Assembly (NCBI GenBank): GCA_973895155.1
Contig: OZ316896.1
Coordinates: 10,726,001-10,790,000, forward strand
Origin: Marsupella aquatica
Lineage: Eukaryota; Marchantiophyta
Length of the DNA stretch: 64,000 bases
Reading direction: 5' to 3'
A program made the position numbers and the translations under genes. The notes under the pieces are model-generated. The model ran no database searches and was not told where the DNA came from. It worked only from the letters and a program-made list of their open reading frames with translations. Below are positions 12,255-23,167 of the stretch, piece by piece. Each line of letters opens with the position of its first letter. Position 1 is the first letter of the stretch.

Positions 12255-13360
12255 TGTCACCTGCTTATCAAACGATTTACACGACAAATATCTATTTCCT
12301 CCTACTAAAATCATTTGTTATCGTATGACGAGAACGTGGAGGGACGCTATTCGGATTCTATTGCATGTAGGATGAGTATGTTTATTTCCGCTCCTGGAAA
12401 TATAATTTTTGATCAAGTCTACCGACTAGCCTCTCTGCTTTTGATCAAGTCCCATGGACTACGCCACACACCCTTCTGCTAGTCGCTGGTGGAGTGCTGT
12501 CACCACCCCTCCTACTCACATGGTTGACCAATCCGTGCAAGGATTCCTTAGACACTTCTTGGGGAAAGAACACAATCGTGAAACAGAAAAGATAACGCCA
12601 CACCAAAACTTAAGGAATCAAACCAAATCCATATCTTTTGGTAAAAAGTCGTAACATATTGCAAGGACAACCCGGCCTCCTGCCGTCTGCCCAACTCATG
12701 CCTCACTGGGACAAGTGCTACACCTCTACCTCACTACTTTGGCTTGATTCCCTCCTCTGGCTATGAGATAACTTCCCTAAGCAAACACTAGACTGAGTTC
12801 CCCCCCCCCACTACTCCGGGGCTCTCCCCCTACATACTGAAAAAACACACCAAAGCACCCCTTACGGGGTCACAACGATGGCGACCACCCTAGCGGCGCC
12901 GCAAAAAAACCTTCCACGAGGAATCCCTAACCTAAAACATGCGGCACACACATGCTCCTAACACCCTAATCTAACTATGGGACCGTCGGTGCCTTCGACG
13001 ATGCCAACCACACTTGGTAGTCACGGGGAAGTGAGGGGGCCACTCAAGGTTGAAACCCTCAACCATTTTGAACTACTCCCCTGAGCGGGGCCCTGGATAG
13101 CTCTGCTCCTCCTGATCACGAATCCGTAAACGGCTCCGTAAACGGACTCCGGACAACCAAGTTACGAATGTTTGAATCCTTAATACGCCCGAGCTCATAA
13201 CTTCTTCATCTTGACTCCGTTCTGGGCGTGCCACACCTTGCTGGAATCAGCTCCTCGAGCTCCTTCCAACAAGCCCGTGATTCCTCTCATCCAAGGTGTT
13301 GCATAATTCAAAATCCGTACGACCAACGTCCGTACGCCTCACTAGTCTTCCCCCGACTCG
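12255..13360 (-). mobile_element. LTR-retrotransposon LTR fragment, sense on minus strand
   Basis: The reverse complement matches 51890-53022 over about 1.1 kb. Shared blocks include TTTTGATCAAGTCTACCGA, a GCGGCGCC block, a region about sensitivity-type wording of plant LTRs with paired GTCCGTACG motifs, and a common end in GTGACA. Homology stops sharply at 12255, which fits an LTR 3' terminus ending in CA. No adjoining primer-binding site, gag or pol was seen, so it is probably a solo or truncated LTR. Confidence 0.6.
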
Positions 13361-14130
13361 CTCACGGAACCGGGACTCCACCCCCGGGAATCCTCATTGC
13401 CGGCACCCTCCGCTGATGTGGGTGTAACACCTACTATTCTCCTTGTTGGGGGAGTCCTTCTCGGGGCCTGGCCAAAGGCTCCCCGTCTCCCGATCAAGAA
13501 CCACTCTCAATTCCCAGAAGTCACCCAATACTGCCACTGTTGCTATCGTCACAAGATCTCAATCAAATTTCATAGCTCTCCAAGCCAAGCGTCAAGGGAA
13601 TACTTCAAAAAAAATGGGGAGATATGTCGAGAGCTTTCCGCAATGAGGTGTGTGAAAGAAAATGCATTTGCTTTCGGCACTTGGGTGAGTTACTCCCGGC
13701 TTGCGGCCTCCTCCTTGCGCCTACTACCCCACTCGTGGGAGCTTTTACTCTTGCTTGCCTTCTCCTGCCGGGGCTCGCTACTCCCGGGGCGGCCCTCCGT
13801 CTCGCACCTGCTGCCTCCCAACTTGCGGGCACGCAGCCTTACGCTGGGCCCTCCACCTGGCGCCCCATGGCTCGTGGGCTCCTCCTCCCCGACTGACTCC
13901 ACCATATTACACCGCGGCCAAGAAAAATTGTCGGGGTCTCCAAATATTAATTGGTGGTATCCCCTTAAGATGCCTAATTTTCTTCTCCCACAACGACAAG
14001 ACCCAAGAGAGCAAAGGGTCAATTAAAAAAATAGTTACTCCCGGGTTCAAATAGCTTCGGCCCTCCAGAGCAACATGAACACACACCGGGATGATTAACT
14101 TTTAAGAAATTAAAAAAAATTGAAAAACTC
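13361..14130. other. GC-rich sequence next to the LTR fragment
   Basis: This stretch is probably the rest of the same element. Long open frames on both strands (one of about 209 codons at 13397-14026, plus) come from high GC and few stops. They show no recognisable domain and I do not call them genes. Confidence 0.35.
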
Positions 14131-15300
14131 TTGTGTATATTGGCTTATTTATTTACATGCATCTTGCCAATAACACCTAATGGTGAATTTTCGAGACGGG
14201 GACCCCGTCACGTAGTGAATGTCTGAGACCTCTCGAAACCCCTCTCTAGAATGACAGACACCAGTTATCTAAAGAAAGTAGTGAACACGAGAGTGAACAA
14301 ACAAACTAAAATAAGGCTATGCAAAAGACCACAAGCACTCGTGTGAATCTATCAAAGATGGAGTGTAGAGCATGAAGGACCTGCAAATTAAGGACTCCGG
14401 TAAACAAGTCCCCAAAGATAGCAAGAAACATAGGTCTCCCTCTTGAGCCAGGCTACAACATGGCCTGGTTCATGGGCAGCAACCACAACATTGCTCCCAT
14501 CAGTAGGATCTGCAATGACCACATCCCAAAGGGCATGAACTTTTGCCCCAAGAAATATAAGATCAGCCTGTGGTGTATATGATCCCGTGTGTCAGCACAT
14601 GTCAATGGTCTATTGTAGCATGATATCCCAAAGTCATAGGCAATAGTTGTTATCACATCACAGTTGTAAGTCATCATGTGTGATAGTACTCTCACTTTCA
14701 TGACCACACTGGGGTACATGTCCTCTCACTCCCATGACCACACTTGGGGGTATAATTATGAACTCACTCTCGCTACAACGATGCCCCACAAACACAAGTG
14801 GGTTGGTCCAGGAGGCACGGGGTGGAGTAGACCAAATCAAGGGCTCATGGACATGGAAAAGATAAATGAAATCATACTCCACAACTGCAACCAAAACTCT
14901 TAATTTGTGATGTAGCATCTTATGTGGAACCTTTGAGATATCTGTAAACTCTCAAATACTCATCCAAATCGCAACCCAACTAACAGGTGAGTAGCAAACA
15001 TCCTGATCAAGTTTAGTCACCACAGTTAGCAAATCCCCTAAGAACATTTTTCACATAAGAGAAAACTTTGCATGCATCAATGATTTTGCAACACAAAAAA
15101 CTGGGAGCTGGACTTTGCAGTCCAATGCCCCTCGGTGCATGACTTGCACTTGATCCACATCTCCCATTGCAAAGGGAACATCCAAATCATATTGATCTTT
15201 AAGATTGTACAATAAGTGATTGCTTAAGGTTTTATTGTTCTTTGAATCCACCATGGAAACAAGGGAAGTCTGGTTGAAAGTCATTGCTCACTTGATCTGT
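14131..15300 (-). mobile_element. Decayed element coding sequence, inverted relative to 17.8-18.4 kb
   Basis: Minus-strand frames contain coding-like pieces such as DPTDGSNVVVAAHEPGHVV near 14460-14570 and a second block near 14790-14850. Both have plus-strand relatives at 18110-18230 and 17880-17960. The reading frame is broken by stops. It belongs to the same unclassified family as 11225-12245. Confidence 0.45.
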
Positions 15301-16009
15301 CCATGAAACTCAACTAATTTGCCAATATCATGATTTGGACAGTGGTTAGTGTACGACATCAATTTAAGGATAATTATGGATATCTCTCCTTACCCATATT
15401 TTTCTTTTTGGTAAATGCAAATACTCTCTACTATGCCATGTGACACATGCCCATGCACGCATTGGATGGATTTTCAAACCATTCAAACCAATTTTTGTTT
15501 TCTATCATTAAGTTTAATTCTTTCAACATGACCAACTACATCCTAGACTGTTACTTTATGATGTGCAATTACCATATGGTGCATATTCCTTAGCTTTCCA
15601 AGTAGCAAATTGAAAAACCATTGTGTTCATTACCATTACACATTGCATCCATTGAGGATGGTAATAAATTTGGGCACCAGTATCTTGGTTTTCTCTACCC
15701 TACATACCCATCACATTTGGGGTGATGGGTCCCTAGAAGTGCCATAATTGCACTGTCATGCTTTCAACGCTTGTTGCCCTTCAATGACTGCCTGAGCCGT
15801 GGGCACATGATTTTGAGATGAAAACAAAGAATGGGATATGTAAATTTGTCCAACAGATGTGGGTATTGTGGTCAACCATTTCGGTGCGCCGTCCGAGATG
15901 TTGTGTTCAGAATACCTAGAGATATTACATTTTTTTACACAAACCCCACCTAGGGTTACCCTCTTGAAGGGGCCCTGTTTGCATTGGCTCATCTTTGGGC
16001 TCTTTGGAC
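15301..16009. other. Unassigned interspersed sequence
   Basis: No gene or clear repeat boundary was recognised. It lies between the two opposite-facing element remnants and ends at the target-site copy of the MITE at 16010. Confidence 0.3.
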
Positions 16010-16284
16010 CTCAAGGGTCTCACTATATGGGGACCTCCCCATCACCTGCGACGTTTTTAGGCCTCAAACCCCTTAAAATGCAAGAAATTTTTTTGTTTTT
16101 TAACCCCTATAAAGTTGGAATATTCTTGGAATATTCCAAAGGATAAAAGACCCTAATGTTCTTATAAGTCATTTACAAGACCCTATTTTTGCAAAAATTC
16201 TTAAGTCTTCCCTTAGAACCAGTAAATCAACCCTATCCTTTGTCACACGTGATATGTCATTTTTGTGGAAGTGAAACCCCCAAG
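16010..16284. mobile_element. hAT-type MITE, copy 1
   Basis: The element begins CTCAAGGGTCTCAC and ends GTGAAACCCCCAAG (imperfect inverted ends). It is flanked by a perfect 8-bp direct repeat CTTTGGAC at 16002-16009 and 16285-16292. The interior is clearly homologous to copy 2 at 25964-26259, with a short internal deletion. An 8-bp duplication is typical of hAT elements. No coding capacity. Confidence 0.85.
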
Positions 16285-16399
16285 CTTTGGACCTCCTCGG
16301 CTGCATTCCTGGATTGCTTGTTCTCATCAATTGTTGTTGATACACATCTGTTAAGAATTGACTCAAGTTCCTAGCTTCTATATAGTTTGGCCTTATTAG

Positions 16400-17040
16400 A
16401 GTTACTTAACTGTAGATGGGACCATGGATTACATAAGGATAAGATCCGCTTAGTTTAGACCCACACATCTCGGCCCCCTTGGGGGGTATAGGTTGGAGGG
16501 AGAGCATTCTCTCTGTCATTCTTCACATGCACTTCTCATGACCTATGGATCCTTCAAGAGTTTCTCCATCGTGGTGTCTTGTTGGTGTAGTGTGAGATTA
16601 AGCTCATGTTTTGCATTGCTGTCTAATCTAGAGCCAACAGTTTTTTACAATCTTGTGGGGCCAATTGTGCTTTTGGGGGGGCAATACCCACTTTGTTAAC
16701 CAGCTGGCTCTCCTAGGTTGGTTCTCCAACCCAAAAATTGTGGGGTCTGCCCCCCATCCCCTTCAGAACTCTTTGCCCACCCCGTCAATATTCACATTCG
16801 GATTAAGGGCATTTGGGTCTTGCGAGTGCCCATTGATGGGCCTGCCTTTGAGCAAAATTTTCTTCAGGCGACTTTGTCCCAGGATTGACCAGTTAGTGAT
16901 GTTAGGAGATGTCCAATGGCTTTCTTGATTCTGGTCCTTTGCTTCGTTGTCACCTATCCTACCTTCTCCGGACAGTAGCCCCCATTGTCATGGTTTTATC
17001 TTTGTTCACTTCATTTAATTCCAAGGTTATGGGGTTTTTG
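16400..17040 (+). mobile_element. Unclassified element remnant, plus orientation
   Basis: Broken coding-like sequence continuing beyond the MITE at 17041. If the MITE and one target copy are removed, the frame reads through (VMGFLVTLLAQEPS), which indicates the MITE landed inside an older element. Confidence 0.4.
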
Positions 17041-17339
17041 CTTGGGGGCCTCACTCCAAGGGAGGTCCCATATCACGCGCAAAGTTTTCAAGTAATAAAT
17101 ACCCTAAAACTTAAGAAAATAAAGTAGATTTTCAGTATTTTTTCATCCCTAACTTTATGGAATATTCTCAGACTATTCCCACATTTGGTATTAAAAAAAC
17201 CCCTATATAGTTCTTACAATTCTCAAAATTGGATTCAAACATCCCTATATTTCTTCAACAAAATTATTAGAGTCTTCCGCACAATTGAATTAAAAAAACA
17301 CTAACTTCTTCACGTGCAATGAGTCAGGGGGACCCTGAG
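17041..17339. mobile_element. hAT-type MITE, diverged copy 3
   Basis: It starts CTTGGGGGCCTCAC and ends near GGGGGACCCTGAG. It is flanked by a perfect 8-bp direct repeat GGTTTTTG at 17033-17040 and 17340-17347. The interior resembles copies 1 and 2: GGAATATTCTCAGACTATTCC block, CCCCTATATAG, and a terminal CACGTG. More diverged than copies 1 and 2, so probably older. Confidence 0.72.
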
Positions 17340-18760
17340 GGTTTTTGGTCACCTTGTTGGCCCAAGAGCCCTCATGGAGATGAGGCTCTTTTGCTGCCCT
17401 ACAAGCATTGCTATGCCATCTTGGGAGGACATGGGGTGGCTTTGGCAATGGCCAGTGCCCCATTGCGTTCCTTGGCTACAGTTGAGCGCGATTGTCTCTT
17501 GCTCTGGCTTGTTGTTTCATTGTGGACCTTTGGCCTATCCTCTCATTATGTCATGAGAGTGGAGAACGAAGCTCTTCCATTTCATGCATAGCTTTGTAAT
17601 GTCTGGTCCTTGTTGCCCAAGGATGTTTAGAATGCGATTCTTGCTTTTGAGGGAGTTTTTTTCACTTGGACAGTCCGTAACAAGTTCAATAGGCAATTTT
17701 TGAAGGCAAACACACCTTTTCTAACATGCTCTCAAAGGTAACTTTGGACTTGGTTGGGCCCGTCTTCAACCCAGTTTGGGCTTCAGTTCAGGTGCTTGGC
17801 TTTCAAGTAGTCCAGTGTGGGCCCCTTTTTGCATGAGTTCTTTAATCTTCACAATGTCCATGGATCTCTAGCTTGGCCTTGGTACCCTACACCCGTGCCT
17901 CTTGGGCCAGTCACGTGTGTTTGTGGGGCGTCCTTGGATAGGGAGAGCATCCTTATTCTTTGTGTGATCGCGGTAATGAGAAGACAAAGACACACAATGA
18001 CATTTGAGATGTGGTGGCAACTGCTACCCACGACTCTTGATACCATGCCTTGATAGACCAGTAACCTCAGTAACCTGTGTTTCCACCCCAAGATGGAGTC
18101 CTAGATCAATGTCATGCAGATCTGGTATTTTCTTGGGGGCTGGTGTTTGAGCCCTTGAGGATGTGCTCATGGTGGACCCTACTAGTGGGACCAATTATAT
18201 GGCGGTTGCCCATATTCCGGGCCACATAGATATATGTGAGGCTGTGCGGTTCAAGGATATGTTGTGCGTTACCCTGGAGACCTTTTCTATCTGTTTGTTG
18301 TAGAGGTCTTGGGGGCTCTTCACCTGACCTCGGACCGGTTCTTACTTTCATGTGCAATTAATTATGTCTTGAAATATGCTTAGTGATGACCTTAGTTATC
18401 CCCTGGTGTCTGTCACCATTGCCTTCGTTGCCTCTTAAGTGCGGAAAAGTGTGTCTATCTCACTTCAGTGGGCTAGTGCATCTACTCTTCTTCCTTGGGG
18501 TGAGGTGATTGGTTTTAGGACCTCTAGTCAAATTCCCTTGCTTGACCCTCTTACGCAGTTCACCACGGAGCTTTGCAAGGCTCTTCAGTATGCTGTTTGG
18601 TAGGGTTTTGGGTGGTTTCTCCTGGTTGCTTTTGTGGCCGTGTTTTGTCTGGGATTATTGGGCCATTTGGCTTGTTTTTTGCCTCCCCTTGAATGGGTCT
18701 CCCATTAGATTTTCAATCTGAGAATGATGCTACCATTGATCCAGCCCATGAACCATGCAA
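17340..18760 (+). mobile_element. Unclassified element remnant, plus orientation
   Basis: This is the plus-strand counterpart of 11225-15300. Shared pieces are the CVCGASLDRE block near 17910, the DPTSGTNYMAVAHIPGH block near 18170-18220, and the GFRTSSQIPL block near 18508. The frames carry stops, so it is a pseudogene of a repeat family. Function unknown. Confidence 0.45.
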
Positions 18761-20560
18761 TCTCTCTCTCACATGGTTACGAGCTGGGTCCATAGGCCTT
18801 TCACACCAATAGTTGACACCCTTCTTGTTGCCAACAAGGTTTTCAAAAGCAAATTGTGATCTTCAATATCTGCCTTGATATCTTACAAAACCATCTCTTC
18901 TTAGGCGGCTTAGAAGCCTTAGAATATATTTCCAACCCATTTAACATCATGCAGAATTGAGTGACATGTAAATTTCTAAAGAGTACTCCATAATTCACTC
19001 TCCACTCTTTGCATTTCCAAAAGTTTATTAGTAGTCAACTTTGACATTCATTATCTCAGTCTCTATCCAATAGAATATGACTTTTGGGGTTTGCTATAAA
19101 TTGCCTGGAAAGATCTTTCCTATGAGTTTAATGTAATAAAATATAATGGAGAAACCTGCAAATATCCCAAGATGATTGTGTGCTTCACCTTGCCACATTT
19201 CACTCATATATGTACTATATGACCAGGAAAGGGGGTCCATCCGAGTTTGAAAAGTCTATCCAAACACTTAGTCAAACATGGAGGTCCATCCAAGCTCAAT
19301 TTCCAATGTTGGTGAACGAGAGCAAAAGTACTTAATAACATATATGAATTTCAGAAAGAATTAAATCTGGAGACGGTTAAAGAAAAAAGTTGCATCTGAA
19401 AGAGACAAAATGAACAAGTTTAGTGACAGTGGCAAAACTCTATACACAAATAAAAGGAAAAAATACAAAGAGGACTAAAGAGAAAGGTGTAGGGTAACCC
19501 ATGGTCCCAAGGAGGGTATGGACTTAATCCCCATGGGTTAGAGCCATGGCCCCCGAATGTACTGTAGTTTGCTCCATTTCTGACCCAAAAATTGTGCCTA
19601 AATTTGGATAAACCTCCGGACAGGTTAGCCATGGGCCTAAATCTCATAACCCAGTTAAATTGACAATGATATTATGGCTCATAACCACCAGAAACCCAAC
19701 TAATAAAGCTCACTCAAAAGTTATCCCTGACCTACTCTCTAGAGTAAAGTCTTTAGACTGAGGGTATCAGTGTTCAATGCCCCTTAGTTATTTTTTTTCC
19801 TTGGAAAAACTCAGTGCATTCTGGGAGCATAATGATTCAAGATCTATGTAGATCACCTCGTCAAGAATATTCTGTCTGCTTTTATGAAAGTTGGAAAAAA
19901 ATATCTCAGGCTTCCCTAAGTGTAGTAAGGGTCTAATTCTCGGAGCATTATGGCCAATAGCCTCTCAAAACACAGGCAAAGTTTTCCCGGCATTATATCT
20001 CACAATGCACTCTAAACAATATTTCACACAAGAAAAACAAGGATTGGACAAAGATCAACACAGAATATCACCAATTTTATTTTATTTTTGCAATTTTATT
20101 TTTACTCTTTATCTCTATTTTCGTTCAATGAGGGGGTAATCATGCTAGTCCAATGAAAATACTAGTTGAGACTTGAGTGTACTAGGGGGAGGTGAAAATG
20201 TGAAATGGAGAAAAAATTGTACAGCACAGGAAACGAGATTCCAACAATAAAACTGTTTTCCCAAAAGTACTGCGCTAAACCAATCAGGGGGCAGTAAGCA
20301 CGGGGGATACTTGTTGTCGAGATTCAAAGAAAGTCTCAAGGACGGGCAGATCCGTCCCCACCAACTCCTGAACCACGTTTCCACTAAATTTAATGCTCTT
20401 CACGATCACTCACTCTGTCGAAATCGACGGCAGGTTCTGCTTCTCAACGAATTCTCACCGTTCGATCTCACTCATAGGGCAATGTCTGCACTAAAATTAT
20501 AGATAACATTTGCGGGTTGTCAAGTACTGTACTTATCCGTGGCAAACGGAATAATTTTGA
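18761..20560. other. Intergenic, AT-rich, nothing recognised
   Basis: No gene, array or element boundary was identified in this 1.8 kb stretch. The right end passes into the GC-richer upstream region of the ERD15-like gene. Confidence 0.35.
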
Positions 20561-20616
20561 GCAGTGGGTCCAGTCAGCAGGCGGCTGATATTGTCAGCCC
20601 ACTCAACTTCCGTCCT

Positions 20617-20624
20617 CCACGTGG
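20617..20624. promoter_or_regulatory. Candidate G-box/ABRE upstream of ERD15-like gene
   Basis: The palindrome CCACGTGG contains the CACGTG core bound by bZIP/ABF factors and is followed directly by TGACG. It lies about 820 bp upstream of the ERD15-like ATG, in a GC-rich tract likely to be promoter or leader. The abscisic acid link is inference from the family. Confidence 0.4.
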
Positions 20625-21441
20625 TGACGCCCTCGTGGCAGTACAGAACTAGTCAATCATTTGTTGGCAACGTACTGTCTGCCCGCGGGCAGGAAAAGAA
20701 TCCCGTACTTCCCGTGTGCTTTCCCGTCCGGTCCAGTCCGGAGCCGGAACGAACGTGTTTTCGTACTTCCGTCCCTCCCGGCGCGGCCCGAACCGCAGTG
20801 CAGCCCAGCTTCGGGACGCGCTACAACACGCGCGGGGGTTTGGTGGTAATAATATTATGTAACAATTGGGATAGACTACGGTCCTTCACGAGTCACGACA
20901 TCGAGTACTTATTAGGCCTCGCTCGAAAGTCGAATGGAATGCTTCTAGTCTTCTTCTTCGCTTGTCGAGTGCCATCTTTCTCCTCACCGACGTCATCGTT
21001 GTCATTCTAGAGACAGGAGCGGCGAGCAATTCTTGCGACGGGACTACCACGGCGAAACTGCTGGGTCGTTAGGAAGCTCAATTCGGGACCCTGTTGCGGA
21101 GAGAATGATGCAGTCGTGACGAAGCGCGGCTGATTGATTGATTTGGGTCTTTGTTTGAAGGGAAGATTTCCGAGCGCTGGAGAGGAATCGGAGCGGATTC
21201 GGGATATAGATGTCAATTTTCTTACGTTCGCGGATAGCAAGGATTTGAACAGTTCCGATAGAAGAAGGGATTGGTGTGTGGTTTCCGGCATTGGCGGAGC
21301 GAGACGTCGGTCGTGTTGCACCTGCTCTGCTGTCGTTGGAGGTGTCTGTCTGTTGAGAACTGCAATTGCAAGAAACGTGCTCCGTCTTAGTGAAAGTTTG
21401 CTGAGTTGTTGTGTTGACGGTACTCGCTGAGTGGAGACACA

Positions 21442-23167
21442 ATGGTGGAAACGATGCCGAGAATGTCGTCTACTTTGAATCCTAACGCCCCTTTGTTTGT
21501 GCCGGCGTCGTACCTTGCAACGGAGGACTTTTCGCCCGAGTGGTGGCACCTTATTCAAACGTCTCCCGCGTTTCGTGACTATTGGTTGATAGAGAGGTCC
21601 GAAATTTTGGAGGAGGAAGGGTCTGCGGCAGCTGCTTCTCCCGTGGACGATTCTGATCACTTTGAAGACCTTCTGGATATCGAGTTTCAATTCGAGGAGG
21701 CGGAGAATGCCGGGCTCACGCAAGAAAATGGTACGGTTCCCCACCGAAAGCGTGCATTGACGATGATGTGTTTTCTGTGATATTATCGGTTCTCTCTTGG
21801 TTTCTCCTCTTGTCGAAGCGATTCGGGCTTCTGTGTGTCAGGAGCAGAGATGTTAACACACGCCAGGTGTGACTTTGGCGAAAGATCTGTCTTGCGGCAG
21901 TCATTTCAGAAGCTATCTTGATTTCTAAGTTTGGAGTCCGTTGCCTCTTCTTGTAAAGGGGTTGCTCTCGAGGTGCATAAGCATCGACTGCTTCATGGGC
22001 CTTGAGAAGTAGTCCAATGTACGGGACGCTGTGTTCAATGGGACCAATTTGTCTTCTAATTTTGGTCGGTCTTCACTTTCTGCGAGCTTGGTCCTGTAGT
22101 TCGCCCGGTCTGTGTCCAACGAGACTTTAGTCTTTCTGGACTAAACGATGCATATCTCGAGGAATGTTTGGGCGTCGTCTTCACGCACTGCATAACTCGA
22201 TCACGTCGTCTTCAAAGTGATCAGAATGCAACGGGTCATCGAGGTTGAATGCGTGCCAATTTGGCGTTTGGGCAATCTCAATGGATTGCTCCGGAATGTC
22301 GTTTAGGTTGCAAACGGGCCTTTATTCCAACTCTGTTCGTCGATGAGGTTTGGAAGCTGGCCCCGTGATACCACGGGGAATGTATCACCGAAGCCCTATC
22401 TGCCGCTTTATGAGAAGGCCTTAATGTGGGTACAAAGGTTTTGGTGTTCTCTTCGTTTCGCCCACAACATTCGCTCATCCAGATGATGACCCATCCACAG
22501 GATATCGACTGTTCTCTCGATATCTTCTGATTACTTTCCGAATATGGCTCCTCTTGAACAATCTGTCGAAACATGACTCGTCTTGTGTACGAATTTGCAT
22601 ATCGTCTTTTGATTTCGATGAGATCATGCGACCAGAAGAGGTTGGGGGCCTTTAGACTCGGCCTAAGTTATCTTATGTCTTGTAGAGCTCTTATCTGCCT
22701 CGGAGAACTGTCAGCCAGCAAGCACTACAGTGGCCGTATAGTGGCGGATGCGCTTTTCTCGGGCGGAAAGTAGGCAACGATATTCCTCCCTCGTTCTGCC
22801 CCAAGCTTGAGATATGGGATTGATTCGCTCGTTACCCATATCGTTTGCACTAGAGTCCACGCTTCGCTAGAAGGACAGTTGCTGTGTTGTTTTTTCTTCC
22901 TGGTTGCAATGTCTAGAGTCTCGTTACTTCTCCCTGTTACCTGGACCCTGACTAACTGGCCGGTTTGATTTCGTTGCAGGCGCCGTGCGCGATGTTGAGA
23001 AGGAAGTCTTATCCGCTCTTGCCGGTCTTGGTGTGAACGACCTGAAGTCCCAGCAGCGTATTTGGCGCGAGCCGCTGAAGCACCACGAGAAAATCTTAAA
23101 CAAGACTCCAAGAAGTCCCGGGAAATGCGGCGCAAATCAGTTTCGTATTCAACAGCCTCGTGCCTGA
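21442..23167 (+). CDS. ERD15: ERD15/CID1-like PAM2-motif protein
   Basis: Members of this small acidic plant family bind the MLLE domain of poly(A)-binding protein through a PAM2 motif and respond to dehydration and abscisic acid. Exon 1 is 21442-21730 and exon 2 is 22980-23167; 477 nt code for 158 residues (Arabidopsis ERD15 is 163). PAM2 is near residues 10-22 ([15 protein letters not shown]), followed by the signature [21 protein letters not shown]. An acidic stretch follows. Exon 2 ends RIQQPRA, close to the conserved C-terminal IHQPR. The 1.25 kb intron has a plausible branch site CTAAC at 22952-22956 and acceptor TTGCAG. Frame and splice phases agree. The minus-strand open frame over exon 1 is a shadow. 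Confidence 0.9.

Noticed and set aside
12640-12662. 18S rRNA 3'-end-like AAGTCGTAACA
   Set aside because: Short chance match inside LTR sequence; the inverted LTR copy at 52.6 kb does not keep it and no rRNA flanks it.
13397-14026. 209-codon plus-strand open frame
   Set aside because: Lies in GC-rich element-derived sequence, overlaps long frames in other phases, and shows no domain.
21007-21744. 245-codon minus-strand open frame
   Set aside because: Antisense shadow of ERD15-like exon 1 and its GC-rich leader; the plus strand carries the conserved PAM2 motif with consistent splicing.
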